Part shown: positions 62,797 through 64,000 of the stretch, piece after piece
How positions within the stretch are numbered: the stretch's first letter is position 1
How the letters are laid out: every line of letters starts with the position of its first letter
Source: Kaistia algarum
Lineage (GTDB): Bacteria > Pseudomonadota > Alphaproteobacteria > Rhizobiales > Kaistiaceae
Assembly (NCBI RefSeq): GCF_026343945.1
Contig: NZ_JAPKNJ010000001.1
Span: forward strand, 434,001 to 498,000
Reading direction: 5' to 3'
DNA: 64,000 nt
Notes under the pieces: model-generated
Seen by the model: the letters and a program-made list of their open reading frames with translations, nothing else
Told to the model about the DNA's origin: nothing
Databases searched by the model: none
Position numbers and translations under genes: made by a program

Positions 62797-64000
62797 ATGT
62801 CCGACGATACCCATTCCATCCTTGCCCGCGCCGGGCTCGACCCTGCGGAGACGGAGAAGGTCGTCGCCGCCGCGCTGGCCGGCGCCGAGGATGGCGAGCT
62901 CTATCTCGAATATGCGCAGTCCGAGGGCCTCGTTTTCGACAATGGCCGCCTTTCCGGCGCCAGCTACGATACGCGCCAGGGCTTCGGACTTCGCGCGGTC
63001 TCCGGCGAGGCGGTCGGCTATGCCCATTCCGGCGAGATTTCGCTGGATTCGATCCGCCGGGCCGGCGAGGCCGTTGCGGCGGTAAAGGGCGGGCGCTCCG
63101 GCATGCTGGCTGCTGCGCCGGCCGGTACCAACCGCGTGCTGTATACCGACGAGAATCCGCTTGGCAGCCCGAGCTTCGCCGAGAAAGTCTCGCTGCTGGA
63201 GACGATCGACGCCTATGCGCGGGCGAAGGATCCGCGCGTCAAGCAGGTCTCGGCCTCGCTCGCCGGCTCGTGGCAGATCGTCGAGATCCTGCGTCCCGAC
63301 GGCACGTTCCGCCGCGATATCCGCCCGCTGGTGCGCGTCAATGTCTCGCTCGTCGTCGGCGAAGGCGACCGGCAGGAACAGGGCTCGTTCGGCATGGGCG
63401 GGCGCGAGGGTTTCGGCCAGTTCGTGACGACGGAGCGCTGGCAGCAGGCCGTCGACCAGGCGCTGCGGCAAGCGCTGGTCAATCTCGAGGCGATCCCCGC
63501 GCCGGCGGGCACCTTCGACGTCGTGCTCGGCCCGGGATGGCCTGGCGTGATGCTGCATGAGGCTGTCGGCCATGGGCTCGAAGGCGATTTCAACCGCCGT
63601 GGCGAGAGCGCCTTCTCGGGGCTGATGGGCCAGCAGGTGGCGGCGAAGGGCGTCACCGTAGTCGATGACGGCCAGATCGCCGGTCGGCGCGGCTCGCTCT
63701 CCTTCGACGACGAGGGCACGCCGACTCAGGCGACGACGCTGATCGAGGACGGCATCCTCGTCGGCTACATGCAGGACCGCCAGAATGCGCGCCTGATGGG
63801 CATGCAGCCGACCGGCAATGGCCGCCGGCAGTCCTATGCCCATGTGCCGATGCCGCGCATGACCAATACGATCATGCTTGGCGGGGCGCAGGACCCCGGC
63901 GAAATCCTCGCCTCGGTCAAGGACGGGCTCTACATGGTCTCGTTCGGCGGCGGCCAGGTCGATATTACGAGCGGCAAGTTCGTCTTCGCCTCGACCGAGG
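62797..64000 (+). CDS. tldD: Metalloprotease TldD (5' part; runs off the window)
   Basis: At least 401 residues remain open to the right edge. It starts MSDDTHSILARAGLDPAETEK with GGAG 6 nt upstream. TldD with TldE trims modified peptides such as microcin precursors and antitoxins; the pair is cytoplasmic. The zinc motif is HEAVGHGLEGD (about residue 251), followed by GMQPTGNGRRQSYAHVPMPRMTNT. The end of the protein lies outside the window. It is the last gene here, 93 nt after the GGDEF gene. Confidence 0.95.
   Translation, partial: MSDDTHSILARAGLDPAETEKVVAAALAGAEDGELYLEYAQSEGLVFDNGRLSGASYDTRQGFGLRAVSGEAVGYAHSGEISLDSIRRAGEAVAAVKGGRSGMLAAAPAGTNRVLYTDENPLGSPSFAEKVSLLETIDAYARAKDPRVKQVSASLAGSWQIVEILRPDGTFRRDIRPLVRVNVSLVVGEGDRQEQGSFGMGGREGFGQFVTTERWQQAVDQALRQALVNLEAIPAPAGTFDVVLGPGWPGVMLHEAVGHGLEGDFNRRGESAFSGLMGQQVAAKGVTVVDDGQIAGRRGSLSFDDEGTPTQATTLIEDGILVGYMQDRQNARLMGMQPTGNGRRQSYAHVPMPRMTNTIMLGGAQDPGEILASVKDGLYMVSFGGGQVDITSGKFVFASTE

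Overview
The window is a gene-dense, GC-rich chromosomal segment from an alphaproteobacterium, most likely of the order Hyphomicrobiales (Rhizobiales). The evidence is the gene content and arrangement: a split F0 ATP synthase operon with both b' and b subunits, a CcrM-type GANTC methyltransferase, a SleB-like cell wall hydrolase, an IalB-family protein, DciA next to a DsbA-like protein and SMC, gcvT-H-PA-PB under a tandem glycine riboswitch, and a ctaC-ctaD-ctaB-coxF-ctaG-ctaE-DUF983-surf1 cluster near ispH-thrB-rnhA and tldD. The genus cannot be fixed from this sequence; Kaistia-like lineages are only a guess. I see no rRNA, tRNA, IS element, prophage or CRISPR array.

Layout. 1-2.5 kb: the 5' part of a large minus-strand autotransporter cut by the window edge, whose passenger carries two catalytic-type DTG motifs with pepsin-like spacing. 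2.8-6.7 kb (minus): cell wall hydrolase, a small protein, then the tight DUF2007-TrmN6-SppA operon. 6.9-12.3 kb (plus): polyprenyl synthase, a TPR-LysM protein, ispE, a DUF930 protein and moaB. 12.3-15.8 kb: a glycosyltransferase, a radical SAM protein, a NYN-LOTUS protein and rnhB. 15.8-18.6 kb (minus): the F0 operon atpI-B-E-F'-F. 18.8-26.4 kb: dciA, a Tat-exported DsbA, smc, an atypical pyruvate kinase and mutY. 26.4-29.2 kb (minus): a secreted propeller plus cysteine-repeat protein. 29.4-35.2 kb: two HAD phosphatases, DUF1993, ccrM divergent from a secreted VWA protein, and bioY-DUF1284. 35.2-39.9 kb (minus): the glycine cleavage operon with its riboswitch. 40-50.3 kb: a lipoprotein, thrC, an M16 peptidase, a GNAT, a GGDEF-EAL protein with an eroded active site, a higBA module, ispH, thrB and rnhA. 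50.3-52.4 kb (minus): a PIN/Phd toxin-antitoxin module with a perfect palindrome, a peroxiredoxin and a DsbD-alpha-like protein. 52.5-59.7 kb: yqgE, then the cytochrome c oxidase operon (minus). 60-64 kb (plus): ialB family, a PPOX flavoprotein, a membrane GGDEF protein and the 5' part of tldD.

How the genes fit together. Respiration is the main theme: the membrane half of ATP synthase, aa3-type cytochrome oxidase subunits I-III and their assembly factors (heme O synthase CtaB, copper factor CtaG, SURF1). Envelope functions form the second theme: the autotransporter, cell wall hydrolase, SppA, DsbA, the DsbD-alpha domain, the VWA protein and the cysteine-repeat protein. Isoprenoid genes (ispE, ispH, polyprenyl synthase) and threonine genes (thrB, thrC) are scattered. 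The accessory parts are the two toxin-antitoxin modules, each with a palindrome just upstream of its first gene. Several hairpins sit at meaningful places: downstream of dsbA, ctaE and the atp operon, and between atpE and atpF'.

The most unusual item is the pepsin-like autotransporter at the left edge. The cysteine-repeat propeller protein, the degenerate GGDEF-EAL protein and the atypical pyruvate kinase come next. Both edge genes (autotransporter and tldD) are incomplete here.
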